This document shows, in pieces, positions 1 through 8,650 of a stretch of 20,704 nucleotides of DNA. Where the stretch lies: NCBI GenBank assembly GCA_001769925.1, contig MEPT01000043.1, forward strand, positions 9,667 through 30,370. The letters run 5' to 3'. The translations under genes and the position numbers were made by a program. The notes beneath the pieces are model-generated. The model worked only from the letters and a program-made list of their open reading frames with translations. It searched no databases and was not told the DNA's origin. Each line of letters begins with the position of its first letter. Positions within the stretch are counted from its first letter, which is position 1. The DNA is from Bdellovibrionales bacterium RBG_16_40_8 (lineage in GTDB: Bacteria > Bdellovibrionota > Bdellovibrionia > Bdellovibrionales > UBA1609).

Positions 1-945
1 GGTAAAATTACCTATGGCCCCTACCGACTAACCGAGCATAAATCAGGTAGATCGCTTTATTTAAAATCAAATTCTTTATTTTTTATTAAAAATTCTTCTA
101 GACCTGATGTTGAGTTTCTAATTATTGATTCTGACAATACGGCATTAAAGCTCTATCAAACAAAAAAACTTAATTTTTTACGTCGTTTAACCACAGAAAA
201 TATACCAATATATAAAAACTCACCTGAACTCTACCAACGATCACTACATCGTATAGATTATATCGGCTTTGGTCCGGCACTTATGCCTTACGAAGATTTG
301 CGGCGGCGTCTAGTATATGGCTTAGAGCCGCAATTTAAAAAATTTGTCGAACTTTTTGGCGCTCTCGGTAGACCAGGGTGCATAGGACTTGAAAAATCAA
401 TAATCGGCGAAAATATTTGTTATGAGTATAAGCCTATTACTTCTTTTAATGATCAAGAGTTAAAGCAATTTCCGAAGCTAATGCTTCAATTCGCTATTTC
501 AGGCGGAGACGACATTCAGCGTGCAATGGAGTTTTTTCAAGCAGGCTGGAAAAAAAACCTAAACCTAAACGTGCAATTACAAGCTACCGAATTTGGTATA
601 TTAACGCACAAATTGAAGTCCACCCCTGCACCCCTGTTTCGTAGGGGAGTGCCTCTTGAACGCCCTACATGCCTTGCGGCTCTTGAAGTTTTTACTTCAA
701 GTAATCCTGATAACTTCATTCAACTAAAAGATAAAACTTATGACTCTATTGTTGAAAAGCTTCGCCTTAGCAGAAATGGCCCAGCTTCTAAGCTATGCCG
801 AGAAGGGCTCACTCACCTGCTTTCGCTGCATCGCATGATACCACTGGGGGCTATTCACTACACGATGCTCACTGACCGTAAGTTTACAGGTTTTCTCATA
901 AATGAACTAGGCCAGCCAGACTTTTCGCTTCTTAGCCCACAGTAG
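1..945 (+). CDS. ABC transporter substrate-binding protein, family 5 (partial, 5' end outside window)
   Basis: The frame is open from base 1 to the TAG at 943-945, so the gene starts to the left of the window; the ATG at 283 is internal. About 314 residues are visible. The first residues (GKITYGPYRLTEH) match the 'GPY.L..' strand common in SBP_bac_5 peptide/nickel/oligopeptide binding proteins, which precedes the stretch where the protein lists charged residues and a modelled distance. Later parts (MLQFAISGGDDIQRAMEFFQAGWKKNLNLNVQLQ) match the C-terminal lobe, where these proteins carry a 'Q..W.K.LGI.V.L' segment. Such proteins bind peptides or other small solutes in the periplasm and deliver them to an inner-membrane ABC permease. 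No permease or ATPase gene is visible on this side. The ligand cannot be predicted. Family assignment is from pattern memory and is fairly secure; substrate is open. Confidence 0.72.
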   Translation, partial: GKITYGPYRLTEHKSGRSLYLKSNSLFFIKNSSRPDVEFLIIDSDNTALKLYQTKKLNFLRRLTTENIPIYKNSPELYQRSLHRIDYIGFGPALMPYEDLRRRLVYGLEPQFKKFVELFGALGRPGCIGLEKSIIGENICYEYKPITSFNDQELKQFPKLMLQFAISGGDDIQRAMEFFQAGWKKNLNLNVQLQATEFGILTHKLKSTPAPLFRRGVPLERPTCLAALEVFTSSNPDNFIQLKDKTYDSIVEKLRLSRNGPASKLCREGLTHLLSLHRMIPLGAIHYTMLTDRKFTGFLINELGQPDFSLLSPQ

Positions 946-1016
946 TCTTAATATCAGTCTAAAGTCTAAAGTCGCACCTACTAAAGGCCGATAGAAAGAC
1001 TCATAGGAGAATCATT

Positions 1017-1220
1017 ATGGCTAAAGAAAATAAAACTCAATCAGTCGAAACTATGCCTGATCGCTGCCCTGCTGAGGGTTGCAAAAAACCTATTGCGCGC
1101 ATGCACTTTTGCGCTGAGCATTTTGCTTGGTACAAAGAAGGCTTGATTAATAAGCGCGGTCAAAAACCAAGCGACTTTGATAAAAAATATCAAGATTACG
1201 CGCGCAAAAAAGCTGCCTAG
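1017..1220 (+). CDS. Small conserved Cys/His-rich protein, probable zinc-binding
   Basis: A 67-residue protein starting at an ATG with a good ribosome site (TAGGAG, about 7 bases upstream). The N-terminal third holds a C17-x4-C22-x9-C32-x2-H35 arrangement, which looks like a single metal-binding knuckle. The rest is charged and lysine-rich, with the pattern GLINKRGQKPSDFDKKYQDYA. I have a memory of similar small proteins (C-P-x-E-G-C followed by F-C-x-E-H-F and a 'DFDKKF..Y' tail) in Bdellovibrio-like genomes, but cannot name a family. No signal peptide or membrane segment is seen, so it should be cytoplasmic. It stands alone: 71 bp from the upstream stop and 165 bp from the next gene. Function unknown; reality of the gene is supported by the ribosome site and the patterned cysteines. 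Confidence 0.7.
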   Translation: MAKENKTQSVETMPDRCPAEGCKKPIARMHFCAEHFAWYKEGLINKRGQKPSDFDKKYQDYARKKAA

Positions 1221-1233
1221 AAGAAAATAATTA

Positions 1234-1257
1234 AGCTTATAACAAAGCTTATAACAA
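1234..1257. repeat. Two tandem copies of a 12-bp unit
   Basis: The unit AGCTTATAACAA occurs twice head to tail without mismatch in the gap between the small Cys/His protein and yebC. It is short and AT-rich. It could be a slippage product or a pair of protein-binding sites; nothing in the sequence decides this. Confidence 0.6.
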
Positions 1258-1385
1258 ATACGCGAATAGCAAAAAGGCTAAGGTCTTTCATTAACTTTTT
1301 GTCGGAGCTTTTACTCACTTAACTGAGATAGACTATCGTCATATTTTTCGTTAAATATTATAGATAGAATTTCAGGAGGTATTTT

Positions 1386-2084
1386 GTGGGCAAGGGTTGG
1401 AAAAAAGACAGTAAACTTGAAAACGCGCAGAAAAAAGGTCAAATATTCACCAAACTTGCTCGCGAGATTGCCGTAGCAGCGCGCATGGGCGGGCCACATC
1501 CCGAAGGCAACTCACGACTAAAAATGGCTGTTGACGCAGCAAAAAAAGTTTCTTGCCCTAAAGACACTATTGACCGAGCCATTCGTAAAGGAGCTGGTCT
1601 AGATAATGATTCAATTATTGAAGAGCTCACCTATGAGGGTAAAGGGCCTTTCGGTATAGGGGTAATTGTAGAATGTCAGACCGACAACAAAAATCGTACA
1701 GTTGGTGAGCTTCGTAATATTTTTAAACGCCACAATGGTAGTCTTGGCGATACTAATTCATCAGCCTGGATGTTTGACCGCTTGTGTTTAGTTAGCGGCA
1801 CGAAAGATAACGTGGTTGACCCTGAAGAAGATGCAATTGAAGTTAATGCCAATTCGGTTGAAAAAAATAGTGATGGGTCTTACTCATTTTTTGGCAGTCC
1901 GACAGATCTAGACTCTATTCGCACTGCCCTTATTGGTCGAGGCTGGCAAGTTCATGAGGCTGAGCTTGCGTATGTTACAAAAAACCGTACTGACTTAACA
2001 GCTGAACAGTTAAAAACTCTTCAAGAGTTACTCGAAGAGCTTGACGATTTTGACGATTCTCACCGCATTTATACGACGCTATGA
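1386..2084 (+). CDS. yebC: YebC/PmpR/TACO1-family protein (translation factor or transcriptional regulator)
   Basis: A 232-residue protein close to the usual 240-250 of the family. The start is a GTG preceded by an excellent AGGAGG at 1375-1380. The N-terminus (KGQIFTKLAREIAVAARMGG, then NSRLKMAVDAAKKVSCPKDT and DRAIRKGAG) is the conserved helical domain 1 of YebC proteins. The middle (GPFGIGVIVECQTDNKNRT, FKRHNGSLGD) is the conserved ferredoxin-like domain. Members were described as transcription regulators; YebC-type proteins and mitochondrial TACO1 are also linked to relieving ribosome stalls at proline stretches. The protein acts in the cytoplasm. Its 3' end overlaps the convergent sufE gene by 16 bp, so the two transcripts end on each other and no terminator fits between them. 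The usual ruvC/ruvAB neighbours are absent here. The N-terminal 'GKGWKKDSKLENAQ' differs somewhat from the typical 'AGHSKWANIKHRK'. Confidence 0.93.
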   Translation: MGKGWKKDSKLENAQKKGQIFTKLAREIAVAARMGGPHPEGNSRLKMAVDAAKKVSCPKDTIDRAIRKGAGLDNDSIIEELTYEGKGPFGIGVIVECQTDNKNRTVGELRNIFKRHNGSLGDTNSSAWMFDRLCLVSGTKDNVVDPEEDAIEVNANSVEKNSDGSYSFFGSPTDLDSIRTALIGRGWQVHEAELAYVTKNRTDLTAEQLKTLQELLEELDDFDDSHRIYTTL

Positions 2085-2485
2085 AACGCTAATGCGTAAT
2101 ATTTGATTTGTTTAACCATTGCATAAAGACCATTAGCTCTACTTGGTGATAAATTTTCTGAAAATCCAAGTTCTTTTACAAAGTACGGTTCTATTTCAAG
2201 TATTTCTTTAGGTGTATGGTTTGAGTAGATCTTTAACAAAATCGCAATAAGTCCTTGAACAATTAACGCATCACTTTCTGCCCGGTACTGTACCTTTTTA
2301 TTCTCATCTAAGCGTGCATCTAACCACACTTGTGATTGACAGCCTTTGACTTTGCGATCATCGGTTTTTAGCTCTATAGCTAAAGGCGGCATTGATTTGC
2401 CCACGGCTATAATTTTTTTATAGCGTTCTTCCCATGAGGTGAGAGCCGAAAACTCTGCAATAACCAGGTCTTGCACATTATTCAT
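2069..2485 (-). CDS. sufE: SufE-family cysteine desulfurase activator
   Basis: A 138-residue protein, the family's usual size. The diagnostic segment DDRKVKGCQSQVWL carries the conserved cysteine (residue 49) that accepts a persulfide sulfur from the SufS or CsdA cysteine desulfurase during iron-sulfur cluster assembly. The upstream helix (LTSWEERYKKIIAVGKSMPPL) and the later DALIVQGLIAILLKIYSNHTP and SRANGLYAMVKQIKYYA segments also match SufE/CsdE. It is cytoplasmic. An AGGTAA ribosome site lies 7-8 bases before the ATG. No sufS or sufBCD gene is next to it, so its partner is encoded elsewhere. It converges on yebC with a 16-bp overlap at the 3' ends. A 14-bp palindrome lies about 20 bp upstream of the start. 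Confidence 0.93.
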   Translation of the reverse strand: MNNVQDLVIAEFSALTSWEERYKKIIAVGKSMPPLAIELKTDDRKVKGCQSQVWLDARLDENKKVQYRAESDALIVQGLIAILLKIYSNHTPKEILEIEPYFVKELGFSENLSPSRANGLYAMVKQIKYYALAFHSVV

Positions 2486-2505
2486 AATCGTTTACCTAAT
2501 GCCTC

Positions 2506-2519
2506 CACACACGTGTGTG
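2506..2519. promoter_or_regulatory. 14-bp perfect palindrome upstream of sufE
   Basis: The sequence CACACACGTGTGTG is a perfect palindrome of alternating purine and pyrimidine. It lies 21 bp upstream of the sufE start and about 185 bp upstream of the divergent secreted-protein gene. It could be an operator or simply a dinucleotide-rich tract; no regulator is known for it. Confidence 0.35.
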
Positions 2520-2704
2520 TGACTAACTATTAAACACATTGGTGACGTATTTGCAGCAAAACTCATTAGGGCCATCTCAGTAGAGCTTTTAAAATTATCT
2601 TAAAGTTATAAGAATATTTAGTAATTACAATATGTTATATCAAATTATGAATCTGGCCCATCACTTGCTATTTAAGTAGTTTGAAACGAAGAAAAGAGGG
2701 CTAT

Positions 2705-2992
2705 ATGAGAATAAATATAAAAATAGTAATCGCAATTATTTCTTTATTTGCATCAATACCGACTTTTGCTGCTGAAATGAATTTAGCAAGTCAGGCCGCA
2801 CCTATAATGTCATACCAAATTGTAGATGCTGACGGCCAATATACAGGGCATGGCAGCACTAAAATTGAGGCTAGTAGCGAGGCAAGAGCAGCATGTGTTA
2901 TGCGTAAAGTAGAAGCTTATGAAAGGGCTCGTGGCGTAACTCCTGACCCTGACAGAGTAGATGATTTTTTTGATGCTTGTATTAATCGCTAA
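2705..2992 (+). CDS. Small secreted protein, unknown function
   Basis: I choose the ATG at 2705, not the in-frame TTG at 2681, because GAGGG sits just before it and because it begins a clean signal peptide. This gives 95 residues. Residues 1-23 (MRINIKIVIAIISLFASIPT then FAA) have a positively charged start, a hydrophobic core and an A-x-A type cleavage site near residue 22-23. The mature part is about 72 residues, acidic at its C-terminus, with two cysteines (in AACVMRKVEAY and FFDACINR) that may form a disulfide in the periplasm. I do not recognise the family. The gene is monocistronic: 219 bp separate it from sufE and 54 bp from the next small gene. A TATAAG box near 2606 could be its promoter, but no convincing -35 is seen. 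Confidence 0.6.
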   Translation: MRINIKIVIAIISLFASIPTFAAEMNLASQAAPIMSYQIVDADGQYTGHGSTKIEASSEARAACVMRKVEAYERARGVTPDPDRVDDFFDACINR

Positions 2993-3046
2993 TGCACAAC
3001 TATTTTCTAGCTAGTCAAATTACTAAGAAGTAGCTAGGATCGTTTT

Positions 3047-3238
3047 ATGAGTAGAATTCTTGATTTTCTTTTTGGACGCTCCCCTGAAATTTTTGATAAA
3101 GATGGTACTGTTCGTCATGAATTACCAAAAGATAAATGGGATGCCTGGGCTAATCGCTATCAGCAAGGCCCTGAGTATAACTGGCGCAATCACACTGGTA
3201 TAAAGGCCCCACAAGAGGCCGTTAGACCTAAAAAATAA
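3047..3238 (+). CDS. Small hypothetical protein (63 residues)
   Basis: A 63-residue protein with an ATG preceded by AGGAT about 8 bases upstream. The N-terminus is MSRILDFLFGRSPEIFDKDG and the rest is hydrophilic and tryptophan-rich (DKWDAWANRYQQGPEYNWRN), ending in a basic tail. It has no signal peptide or membrane helix. I do not recognise it. It lies 54 bp after the secreted protein and 107 bp before the response regulator gene, so it may share a transcript with the former. The biased composition and the ribosome site favour a real gene, but the evidence is limited. Confidence 0.5.
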   Translation: MSRILDFLFGRSPEIFDKDGTVRHELPKDKWDAWANRYQQGPEYNWRNHTGIKAPQEAVRPKK

Positions 3239-3345
3239 AATATTTACCAAATATTAACAATTCTAAATGTAGCACTCGTTATACATACGTGGTATAAGCT
3301 CCACACTGATCAATATGGCTTGTTTAATCGAGTGAGGTGAGAAGC

Positions 3346-3783
3346 ATGGTCGAACCCACAAAATCTAGTCCAGATGGACAGTGGCGCGCTAGCGCTAAAA
3401 AAACTGCTATTCTTATCGTTGATGATAGCGCAGATCATTTATTACTAAATAAAACTATTCTCGAAATGGACGATTATGAAATTCATGCTGCTCAAAGTGG
3501 CAAAGAAGCCCTTTCGGTTCTTTCTAAGATCGAATTACCAAGCTTGATACTTCTAGATATGTGCATGGATGATATGTCTGGCCCTGAATTTCTTACGATG
3601 CTTGAAGAAAAAAGGCCAGATATAGTTAATTCTGTACCTGTTGTTTTTCTCACTGCTATGGATAAAGTCCCTGCGAGTAAAGCTGTGGGGTTTATTAGAA
3701 AACCAATTGAATTAAATAAATTTTTAGAGTCTGTGCGCAACTTTATTAAAACCGGGGCTGGGCATGCCTCTTACAAATATTAA
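3346..3783 (+). CDS. Single-domain response regulator (CheY-like receiver)
   Basis: I place the start at the ATG at 3346 because GAGGTGAG lies 5-12 bases upstream; a GTG at 3337 is inside that ribosome site. The 145-residue protein is one receiver domain with a roughly 18-residue N-terminal extension. Visible receiver features are the acidic pair (ILIVDDSAD), the phospho-acceptor D71 in LILLDMCMDDMSG, the threonine in VVFLTAMD and the lysine in GFIRKPIEL. No output domain follows, so it acts by protein contact or by passing phosphate on. Its last 20 bp overlap the giant hybrid kinase gene, which points to translational coupling and to a shared phosphorelay. Confidence 0.88.
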   Translation: MVEPTKSSPDGQWRASAKKTAILIVDDSADHLLLNKTILEMDDYEIHAAQSGKEALSVLSKIELPSLILLDMCMDDMSGPEFLTMLEEKRPDIVNSVPVVFLTAMDKVPASKAVGFIRKPIELNKFLESVRNFIKTGAGHASYKY

Positions 3784-6700
3784 AAAAATTAATTTTAAAA
3801 CCGTACCTATAGTAGGAATTGGTGCCTCGGCTGGCGGATTAGAGGCTTTTAAAGAGCTACTACGAAACCTACCTATTGATACAGGCATGGCTTTTATATT
3901 TGTGCAACACCTTGATCCTACGCGCGACAGTCTTATTCATGAAATTTTATCTCGTATCACCAAAATGCCGGTTATTGAAGTCAAAGATGGTATGAAGGTT
4001 AAACCCAACCTAGTTTACGTTATACCAGCAAATTATAATATGACATATTCTAACAGAGCACTTAACCTGCGACCACGAAGTACAAATACTCGTGGTCAGC
4101 ATATGGTTATTGACGCTTTTTTTAAATCCCTAGCACGCCAGCATAAAGCAAAAACTATTGGAGTTATTCTCTCAGGTACTGCTAATGATGGCACTAATGG
4201 TCTAAAAGCTATAAAAGCACAAGGTGGCCTAACAATTGCTCAAGATCCAGCATCTACAAGTTTCAGTGGTATGCCTAATAGTGCTATTGCATCAGGAGCA
4301 GTCGATCTGATATTAACGCCAAAAGAAGTTGCATATAAGTTAGCACAAATTGCTAAAAACCCACATCATCATCACGGTAGCAAAAAAGTTACTAAGGTCG
4401 AGCCAGGCGCAGCGCTAAATAAAATTTTTGCATTGTTGCAAACATATACGCATATTGATTTCTCAAATTATAAGCACCCAACAATTAAGCGCCGTATTTT
4501 ACGGCAAATGCAGTTAAAAAAATCTAAAAGTATTGAGCATTATGCAAAGTTTTTAGATAAAAACCCTGATGAAGTCAGCGCGCTTTATACTGATATTCTC
4601 ATTAATGTTACTGAATTTTTTCGTGATTCTGATTCTTTTAAAGCTCTCAAAGATAAAGTTTTTACTAAACTTATTGAACACAAAACTTTAGATTTACCTA
4701 TTCGTATATGGGTGCCTGGGTGTTCAACGGGTGAAGAAGTCTACTCACTTGCTATCATGTGGCATGAATTTTTGAATGAAAAGAAAATTAATATACCAAT
4801 TCAAATATTTGCTACTGATATTTCAGATCAGGTGATTCAAAGAGCAAGGGCTGGCGTTTATTCAAGCGATGTTGAACATACCGTAGGTAAAGAAAGACTA
4901 AATCTTTTTTTTAAAAAAGTAACTGGTGGCTATAAAATAAATAAAGAAATTCGTGATATTTGCTTATTTTCAAATCACGATTTAACTAAAGCCCCTCCCC
5001 TTTCAAAAATTGATCTTATTTCATGTAGAAATGTATTAATTTACTTTGATGCTACTTTACAAAAGCGCGTTATCCCACTTTTTCACTATGCCTTAAATCC
5101 AAATGGAATTCTTTGGCTAGGTAAAGCAGAAGGCCCAGGTGGCTTTTCAAAACTATTTTCTGTAATCGATAAAACCCATAAAATTTTCGCTAAGACAAAT
5201 ATTCCGACACCCATGACTATTAGGCTACCTTTAAGTTCACGAATGCTTGATATTCATGCGCCTATTTATAAAACATCAAAAAAAATTGGCGACTCTGGTG
5301 ATTTGCAAAAAGAGGTCATAAGAGTTTCTCTTGCAAAATACGCCCCACCTTCAGTTATTATTAATGCTGATTATGAGATATTACAATTTCAGGGTAGAAT
5401 AGTTCCTTACCTTGAACCAGTATCAGGTCTACCAAGTAATAATTTATTTAAAATGGCGCGACCTGAATTATTATATGGGCTTCGCGCTGCAATACAATCA
5501 GCAATGAAAAAAAACGTGTCGGCAAGGCAAGAAGGCCTTTCTTTTGAAGTAGACGACAAACGAAATATAGTTAATATCGAAGTAGTGCCCGTTAATCCTA
5601 TAGCGCCTTTAAAAAGACGAAATTTCATAGTTTTTTTTGAAAGTGTTTCATCTTTACCTGCTTCAAAAAAAATAAAAAAAACTGGTCACGGCGAATATGA
5701 CAAGCGTATCTCACAGCTAAAAGAAGACCTGGTCGCTAATAAGCAGTCACAAAAACTAATGGCAGAAGAATATGAAGTGACTAAAGAAGAGCTGCAATCT
5801 TCTAATGAAGAATTAAATACTGTAAATGATGAATTGCAAAATAGAAATTCAGATTTAATTGTTCTTAGTAGTGATTTGAATAACATTTTAAATAGCATAG
5901 AACTTGCTATTGTAATAATAGGCAATAATCGACGCATACGCAGATTTACCCCGAAAGCTGAAAAAATATTTAATTTAAATTCTAGCGACATCGGCCGCCA
6001 TCTTAGTGATATTAAACCTAACTTTGAATTATCACTTAACGATATCGCGACTGAGGTTATAACTTCTTTAGCCCTAATAGAACGTGAAATTAAAACCCAG
6101 AGCGGCCACTGGATGCGCTTACAAATAAGACCATATAAAACAATTGATAATAAAATTGATGGCGTGGTGATAACTCTTGTCGATATTGTCGATCTTAAAG
6201 AGCAAATCAGAGGTTCGCAAAAAGCTCAAGATTACTTGATTTCAGTTGCAGAGGCTGTAAGGCACCCACTGGTTATTTTAGATAATAATTCGAAATTAAT
6301 ATCTGCAAATCGTGCTTTTTGGAAAGATTTTAATTTCTTGCAAAACAATAATATTGATGAAGATTTTTTTGCAAATTTTGGTTTGCCAAACGATGTTTCA
6401 CAAAATTTACGACTTCAAGTAAGTAATGCCTTAATAAAAAACAAAGAAATTACCGATATTGAGATAACTATTAATACGCAAAACAACAATAATGCGCAAA
6501 ATACCGAACAAAAAAAATTATTAATTTCAGCGCGCCCAATTATGTGGCAAGGCGAGATGCTCGATAAACTGCAAGAACATAAAGCAATTCTTATAAGTTT
6601 AGAAGATATTACTGAGCGAAATAAATTGGGCTTAGAAAAGCAATTATTAGCGGCAATTGTAACAGACGCAAATGACGCTATTATTAGTCAAGACATAAGA

Positions 6701-8614
6701 GGTGTTGTTTTAAGCTGGAATCAAGCCGCAGAAAAAATTCTTGGCTATTCGGCTAAAGAAATGATTGGGCAAAACGTAAGTATTATAATCCCGCCTAAGT
6801 ATAGAGGCGAAGAAACCGATATTCTAAAAAAAGTAGCGCACGGCGAACGCTCAGAAGGTTTTCAAACCAAAAGAAGATGTAAAGACGGTAAAATTATTGA
6901 TGTATTAATGACCACTTCATTAATAAAAACTTCAAATGACACTATAATTGGCTCATCAAAAGTAATACGCGATATCACTGAAAGTCGCGCGTTAGAATTT
7001 GCTCTTGAAGAATCTGAAGAAAGATTTCGCACAGTGATAGATTCAGCCCACGATGCGATCATAACAATTAATAGCCAAGGTATAATTGAGTTAGTAAACG
7101 AACAGGTACTTAACTACTTTGGCTACACTAAAGACGAACTTGTAGGGCAAACAATTGAAAAACTAATCCCTGAGCGACTGAGAAACGCTCATGTTGGTTA
7201 TCGAGAGCGTTACAATATACAGGCAAAACCAAGAACGATGGGCCAGGGCCTTGAACTTTTTGCCAGACGAAAAGATGGTAGAGAGCTACCTGTAGATATT
7301 TCTTTAAGCCCGATGAAACTTCGCGGCGAAATTAAAGTCACCGCAATTATTCGCGATATTTCAGAGCGTAAAAAATTAATGGAGAAAGAAAAAGGCGCCC
7401 ATGCTGCTGCAAAACTTGCTCAAGATGTGGCTGAACGCGCCAATGAAGCAAAAGATATTTTTTTAGCAATTTTGTCGCATGAGTTACGAACGCCACTAAC
7501 TTCAATTCTTTCATGGTCGCAACTGATGCAAAGACAAAATTTTAATCCTGACAAGTTAACCCATGGGCTAGAAGTAATTGAACAGTCGGCTAAAAGCCAG
7601 GGACAATTAATTGATGACTTGCTAGATATTACGCGCATTCAATCAGGCAAATTAGCTACTAATTTTGCTGAAGTCTCGCCCGATACCCCTGTAAAATATG
7701 CTATTGAAGCGGTAAGCGTTTTGGCTGAGAAAAAAAAAATAACAATTGAACTTGAAATAAAAATTCATACTGAAATAGTCTGGGGCGATACTGATCGTAT
7801 GCAGCAAATTGTCTGGAATTTACTAACCAATGCCATTAAGTTTTCTGCCGACGGCAGTACTATTACTATTAGAATTGAGCCCGCTTTAGTAAACGCTAAA
7901 TCATATGTATCAATAAAAATAATCGATCAGGGTAAAGGCATACAACCAGACTTTTTGCCTAAACTTTTTAAGCGGTTTAGTCAGGCTGACAGTAGCTCTA
8001 TTAGAACCTATGGCGGTTTAGGGCTAGGTCTTTCAATAGTTAGTGATTTGGTAAGCCTTCACGGCGGCACCGTTAGCGCTGAAAGTAAAGGTTTAGGCAG
8101 TGGGGCGACTTTTACAGTTTTGTTGCCGGTGATGTCAGATAAACAGTCAAGTGCCACTAAAAAAGTAGATAAAACTAAATACGCTAGCGAAAAAACAGCA
8201 AACAAAACACCTAATCTCGCGGGCATAAAAGTAATGATTGTTGAAGATGAGCCCAAAACTCTTGACGTATTAGTTGAAGCAATAAGTTCTTATGGCGCTA
8301 AAATAATTGCATGCAAGTCTGCTGCCGAAGCTCTTACCTATTTTAAAGAATTTAAGCCTGATATTTTACTAAGCGACATTGCTATGCCAGGCGAAGATGG
8401 TTATAGCCTAATTAAAAAAATTCGTTTACTAGAAAAAGAATATGGCGGCAATATACCATCACTGGCACTGACCGCCTATGCGGCAGAAAGTGATATCAAG
8501 ACCGCCATATCTGCCGGCTTTAATTCACATATGGCAAAACCATTTGATACTCAGCTACTGGGCCATGAGCTAGCTAGACTCGTTAATAGCATTAATAATA
8601 AATCTAAAATTTAA
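3764..8614 (+). CDS. CheB-CheR-multi-PAS hybrid histidine kinase with C-terminal receiver
   Basis: A single 1616-residue protein. Residues 14-200 are a CheB methylesterase with the triad S22 (GIGASAGG), H49 (VQHLD) and D142 (GTANDGTNG). Residues about 219-475 are a CheR methyltransferase with the SAM loop GCSTGEEVYSLA (from 319) and SCRNVLIYF. A further PAS-like stretch lies near 517-620. A glutamate-rich coiled coil spans 648-697. Four PAS-like modules follow, near 705-815, 822-955, 963-1080 and 1084-1205. The kinase core has phospho-acceptor H1239 (LSHELRTPL), the N box (WNLLTNAIKF), and G boxes near 1387 and 1417 (GGLGLGLSI). A receiver domain occupies about 1489-1605, with phospho-acceptor D1538. 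There is no membrane segment, so it should be cytoplasmic. No other chemotaxis genes are nearby. This CheB-CheR-PAS-kinase layout is known from sensory hybrids; the signal is unknown. It overlaps the upstream receiver gene by 20 bp. Confidence 0.95.
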   Translation: MPLTNIKKINFKTVPIVGIGASAGGLEAFKELLRNLPIDTGMAFIFVQHLDPTRDSLIHEILSRITKMPVIEVKDGMKVKPNLVYVIPANYNMTYSNRALNLRPRSTNTRGQHMVIDAFFKSLARQHKAKTIGVILSGTANDGTNGLKAIKAQGGLTIAQDPASTSFSGMPNSAIASGAVDLILTPKEVAYKLAQIAKNPHHHHGSKKVTKVEPGAALNKIFALLQTYTHIDFSNYKHPTIKRRILRQMQLKKSKSIEHYAKFLDKNPDEVSALYTDILINVTEFFRDSDSFKALKDKVFTKLIEHKTLDLPIRIWVPGCSTGEEVYSLAIMWHEFLNEKKINIPIQIFATDISDQVIQRARAGVYSSDVEHTVGKERLNLFFKKVTGGYKINKEIRDICLFSNHDLTKAPPLSKIDLISCRNVLIYFDATLQKRVIPLFHYALNPNGILWLGKAEGPGGFSKLFSVIDKTHKIFAKTNIPTPMTIRLPLSSRMLDIHAPIYKTSKKIGDSGDLQKEVIRVSLAKYAPPSVIINADYEILQFQGRIVPYLEPVSGLPSNNLFKMARPELLYGLRAAIQSAMKKNVSARQEGLSFEVDDKRNIVNIEVVPVNPIAPLKRRNFIVFFESVSSLPASKKIKKTGHGEYDKRISQLKEDLVANKQSQKLMAEEYEVTKEELQSSNEELNTVNDELQNRNSDLIVLSSDLNNILNSIELAIVIIGNNRRIRRFTPKAEKIFNLNSSDIGRHLSDIKPNFELSLNDIATEVITSLALIEREIKTQSGHWMRLQIRPYKTIDNKIDGVVITLVDIVDLKEQIRGSQKAQDYLISVAEAVRHPLVILDNNSKLISANRAFWKDFNFLQNNNIDEDFFANFGLPNDVSQNLRLQVSNALIKNKEITDIEITINTQNNNNAQNTEQKKLLISARPIMWQGEMLDKLQEHKAILISLEDITERNKLGLEKQLLAAIVTDANDAIISQDIRGVVLSWNQAAEKILGYSAKEMIGQNVSIIIPPKYRGEETDILKKVAHGERSEGFQTKRRCKDGKIIDVLMTTSLIKTSNDTIIGSSKVIRDITESRALEFALEESEERFRTVIDSAHDAIITINSQGIIELVNEQVLNYFGYTKDELVGQTIEKLIPERLRNAHVGYRERYNIQAKPRTMGQGLELFARRKDGRELPVDISLSPMKLRGEIKVTAIIRDISERKKLMEKEKGAHAAAKLAQDVAERANEAKDIFLAILSHELRTPLTSILSWSQLMQRQNFNPDKLTHGLEVIEQSAKSQGQLIDDLLDITRIQSGKLATNFAEVSPDTPVKYAIEAVSVLAEKKKITIELEIKIHTEIVWGDTDRMQQIVWNLLTNAIKFSADGSTITIRIEPALVNAKSYVSIKIIDQGKGIQPDFLPKLFKRFSQADSSSIRTYGGLGLGLSIVSDLVSLHGGTVSAESKGLGSGATFTVLLPVMSDKQSSATKKVDKTKYASEKTANKTPNLAGIKVMIVEDEPKTLDVLVEAISSYGAKIIACKSAAEALTYFKEFKPDILLSDIAMPGEDGYSLIKKIRLLEKEYGGNIPSLALTAYAAESDIKTAISAGFNSHMAKPFDTQLLGHELARLVNSINNKSKI

Positions 8615-8650
8615 TTAAAATAAAGTTTTAATTTATCCGAGAATACTCTA

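Noticed and set aside
283..945. Taking the ATG at 283 as the start of the solute-binding protein
   Set aside because: The same frame is open to base 1 and encodes typical family sequence, so 283 is an internal methionine.
1234..1257. A CRISPR-like array
   Set aside because: Only two adjacent 12-bp units without spacers; no CRISPR array or cas gene is seen anywhere in the window.
4363..4376. Run of four histidines in the CheB-CheR linker (NPHHHHGSKK)
   Set aside because: Short low-complexity linker; no basis for a metal site or special role.
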